Assembly (NCBI GenBank): GCA_003156695.1
Contig: PMHN01000275.1
Span: 1-7,830 of the forward strand
Length of the DNA: 7,830 nt
From: Gammaproteobacteria bacterium
GTDB lineage: Bacteria; Pseudomonadota; Gammaproteobacteria; Steroidobacterales; Steroidobacteraceae
Direction: 5' to 3'
Position numbers and translations under genes: made by a program. Shown here one piece after another: positions 5,678 through 7,830 of the stretch (within the stretch, counting starts at the first letter, position 1; every line of letters starts with the position of its first letter). The notes below the pieces were generated by a model. The model was not told the origin of the DNA, searched no databases, and was given only the letters and a program-made list of their open reading frames with translations.

Positions 5678-6712
5678 CTAAATCAGTGATTCAACAAAGA
5701 CGGGGAAATGTCTGTAGCACTCGCGATACTTTTCGATCTGACTCTCCGCCAACGCGATGCCCGCATCCTTTGACTCTTTGAAGTATTCCTTCCCGTCGAC
5801 GATCGGCAGCAGCCTGTCCAAAGTTGTCTTTTCTTTGAGCGTCAGCTCGATAAGGTCGAGTCGAGTGTGCTTGGGTCTGCCTGCAGCGTTATCCCAGTCG
5901 CACATGCCTTTTATGGCTTCCTGTAGCTTGTCCTCCATCTGCGGCGCGGATAACACGCCCCCGACAGTGACCATCTCCGCGCCATCCCGATGGGAAAAGT
6001 TGAACATTGGAATGAATCGCGCGGCGGTCGCCCCTGCAGTACGCCCAGACGCAACGATCGAATGCATGAGAAACGAAAGCAGCGCATCGGCCAAAAAAAA
6101 CTGGAACTGATCCTCCGGCACTTCCTCCGGCTGTCCGCTCGGACCTGCTATCGTGCGGAAGCGATCAGCCAAACATGCGCTTCCCAACAAGCTCTCAACA
6201 GTTCGAAATGCAGGAATCTTTCTGGGTCTGTTCAGCTCGGTTGGGTCGTTCACTCGATAGCTTGATCTTCCCGCGTTGACGCTGACAACGAGAAACGAGC
6301 CTGCCTTCAGCTTTACGCACAAAGTTCTAAGATCGGACACGACGTCCGCAGTCATCCCACTTGTGTAGTCGAGCCAGACGACAGAGGGAACCTCCCATTG
6401 CGCCACGCTTACACCTGCAAGCACGTCTCCGCTTGTTCCCGACTTGATCTCGATGGACCGGTACGGCCGATTAAACTCCGCTCTGCCGACATTATCGGCA
6501 AACTCTATCGACCACATCTCCTCGATTCCGAGCAATCTATGCGCAAAGAGAAGGTCCCCAAACCACATCGAACCGAAGCCGATGTAACGGTATCCGCTGA
6601 AAGTCATTAAGGGGTGAAGCTTGACCAGGTTCTCGAAGATGATCTTTCGCTCGATGCACTTATTCGGTCGCGTTAGATAGTTGATTCTTTCGAAGGACGT
6701 CGTGTTGGTCAT
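5678..6712 (-). CDS. Methyltransferase-like (Rossmann) protein paired with a GHKL ATPase, function unknown
   Basis: The 344-residue protein is cytoplasmic. Residues 43-53 (YIGFGSMWFGD) resemble a SAM-binding motif I glycine loop. SIEFAD (68-73) ends a beta-strand with the acidic residue expected to hold the ribose, and VVWLDYTSG (111-119) is like motif IV. SFLVVSVNAG (139-148) is a further core strand. I recall similar proteins annotated as putative O-methyltransferases, without proven activity. No DNA-methylase (D/N)PPY motif is seen in the expected place. The C-terminal 60 residues (from about TRLDLIELTLKEK) look like a separate helical module. The ATG overlaps the ATPase stop as ATGA (6709-6712), so the two proteins are made together and may act together. 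Base composition is more AT-rich than in the left half of the window, which suggests horizontal transfer. Confidence 0.6.
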   Translation of the reverse strand: MTNTTSFERINYLTRPNKCIERKIIFENLVKLHPLMTFSGYRYIGFGSMWFGDLLFAHRLLGIEEMWSIEFADNVGRAEFNRPYRSIEIKSGTSGDVLAGVSVAQWEVPSVVWLDYTSGMTADVVSDLRTLCVKLKAGSFLVVSVNAGRSSYRVNDPTELNRPRKIPAFRTVESLLGSACLADRFRTIAGPSGQPEEVPEDQFQFFLADALLSFLMHSIVASGRTAGATAARFIPMFNFSHRDGAEMVTVGGVLSAPQMEDKLQEAIKGMCDWDNAAGRPKHTRLDLIELTLKEKTTLDRLLPIVDGKEYFKESKDAGIALAESQIEKYRECYRHFPVFVESLI

Positions 6713-7830
6713 TTTCCGAGTTCCATTCGCCGATAATATTCGAAGGTCGCGACGCCGACGTCTTTGGCACTCATGTAGACATTCCCGAACGCACTCTTGA
6801 TCTCCTCTATCTCCTTCTTCGGTTTCTTGTAAAGGATGTTTATCATCTCGATTTTATCGAGGATGGGTATTGTCGGAAATTTCATCTGGCTGCCGATGCT
6901 CACCGATGCGACGTCCACTGCTGGCGCTGATTTTTCGAATGTCTTGGCCGTGTCCAGATCCCCGCGGCGTTGTCCGGAATACGTGATGAAACTGCGCGTA
7001 AGCTCTTTCATCTTCTCCACCGCTCGCCGGTATAGTGGCTCTGCCGTTTCGATATCACGCTTTGTAGTCGTCCACGGCAACAGCTCCGGCTGGTCGCTGT
7101 CGAAAAAGGCGAACCCGGCAAATCCGCGATACTGTGGGTGGAAGACCTGAAAGTTGTCCACGCCCCAGACGGTGCGCGCGGACTTATCCGCTGGGATCAC
7201 AACTCGTCCGTTGCAGATTACGAACCAGCCAAAACGCTCGATGTCCTCCGGCCGAAGCTCCTCGGGAACATCGTCTGGCAAGGCATCGATAATGCCGGCA
7301 ACTAGCCGCACCCGCACGCTGTCATCCACGTACTCGACACTGGCCGGGGAGAACTCCGAACTGGCCTTGACTTCGTACTTGTACTCCGGCACCTGAACGT
7401 CGTTCACGACGATCTTCAGTCCCTCGCGTATAAAGAACGCATAGTCACGCGCGATTGCCTTCACGAGACCATTTGCGAAGGTAGAGTCAGCAAAGTCGAC
7501 CGCGATCTGTTTGTAGAGGTCATTGACGATGATCTCCGCTCCGTGGACTCCTCGACGAGGGTGATCGTTCCAAGCGAGGTCCCAGTCGCTCTGCCTCTCC
7601 CAATCGTCCACATCAATGCCAACAGAAAAGGAGTCTTGTTCAGTCTCGCTGATAACCTGGCATCGTCGACCCATCTTGAAGATGGCCCGTTTCATTCCGA
7701 TTCCGTAGAGGCCGATGCTCTTCTGAACCTCGCTAGGAGCACCCTTACGCCTGCCAAAGCGGAAGGCGTAATCTATTGCCGACGACAGCGGTATACCCCC
7801 GCAATTGTCGATCATTTGGAAGCGGTCATG
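6709..7830 (-). CDS. GHKL/MORC-like ATPase, N-terminus beyond the window
   Basis: The gene enters from the right edge, and 373 codons plus the stop are visible. The Met at 7815 is internal: upstream codons read HDRFQ, then MIDNCGGI. DNCGGI is the GHKL ATP-binding motif II, and IGLYGIGMKRAIFKMG (residues 34-49 from that Met) is the glycine-rich lid, very like MORC and MutL/Hsp90 ATPases. The Glu-containing N-box should lie just outside the window. A second domain follows, with NGRVVIP (202-208) and LPWTTTKRDIE (246-256), resembling an S5-fold transducer whose Lys contacts ATP. A Lys/Glu-rich helical tail ends at the stop. GHKL ATPases of this class dimerise on ATP binding and often clamp DNA. 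Prokaryotic MORC proteins occur beside restriction-modification genes. The gene overlaps the methyltransferase-like gene by 4 bases. A defence role is inference. Confidence 0.75.
   Translation of the reverse strand, partial: HDRFQMIDNCGGIPLSSAIDYAFRFGRRKGAPSEVQKSIGLYGIGMKRAIFKMGRRCQVISETEQDSFSVGIDVDDWERQSDWDLAWNDHPRRGVHGAEIIVNDLYKQIAVDFADSTFANGLVKAIARDYAFFIREGLKIVVNDVQVPEYKYEVKASSEFSPASVEYVDDSVRVRLVAGIIDALPDDVPEELRPEDIERFGWFVICNGRVVIPADKSARTVWGVDNFQVFHPQYRGFAGFAFFDSDQPELLPWTTTKRDIETAEPLYRRAVEKMKELTRSFITYSGQRRGDLDTAKTFEKSAPAVDVASVSIGSQMKFPTIPILDKIEMINILYKKPKKEIEEIKSAFGNVYMSAKDVGVATFEYYRRMELGK

Noticed and set aside
5411..5689. 92-codon open frame in the gap before the two-gene cassette
   Set aside because: It has no good ribosome-binding site, a composition without recognisable domains, and overlaps the end of the methyltransferase-like gene.
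1..7830. CRISPR array, insertion sequence or complete tRNA/rRNA gene
   Set aside because: No regularly spaced repeats, transposase-like protein, terminal inverted repeats or full RNA gene structure were seen.

Overview
The window looks like chromosome from a high-GC proteobacterium. I favour a gamma- or betaproteobacterium (Xanthomonadales, Steroidobacteraceae or Burkholderiales type), because it carries a triple-BON protein, a PagL-type lipid A deacylase homologue, an AzoR azoreductase and MmyB-type HTH/SDR genes. No RNA gene or marker fixes the genus.

Left part (1-2608, all + strand): the 3' end of a LysR-type regulator, a cytoplasmic protein made of three BON domains (300-950), and a tightly packed set of three genes. 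These are a secreted PagL-like outer-membrane acyloxyacyl hydrolase homologue (1111-1746), an unrecognised 85-residue basic coiled-coil protein (1743-2000) and an FMN-dependent NADH-azoreductase (1997-2608). The three are joined by two ATGA stop/start overlaps, which suggests translational coupling.

Middle part (2622-5312): an XRE-type regulator with an MmyB-like ligand-binding domain (minus strand, 3489-4331) sits divergently from an atypical NAD(P)-dependent SDR-type oxidoreductase (4425-5312). The 93-base region between them holds a perfect 6-bp inverted repeat. Downstream of the regulator lies a CPBP-family intramembrane protease gene. Its hydrophobic N-terminal coding sequence continues upstream of the first ATG, right up to the regulator's stop codon, with no standard start in that frame. 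The natural ATGA-coupled start at 3492 is in the wrong frame, so the gene is probably frameshifted near its 5' end.

Right part (5313-7830): a 365-base gene-free stretch with several small hairpins and a tRNA T-arm-like sequence separates the GC-rich chromosomal genes from a visibly more AT-rich two-gene minus-strand cassette. That cassette is a GHKL/MORC-type ATPase (5' end beyond the window) overlapping by ATGA a Rossmann methyltransferase-like protein of a family I cannot name. The base composition, the pairing and the resemblance of the ATPase to prokaryotic MORC proteins found with restriction-modification loci suggest a horizontally acquired, possibly defensive, system. This is the most likely undescribed system here, and its function is inference only.
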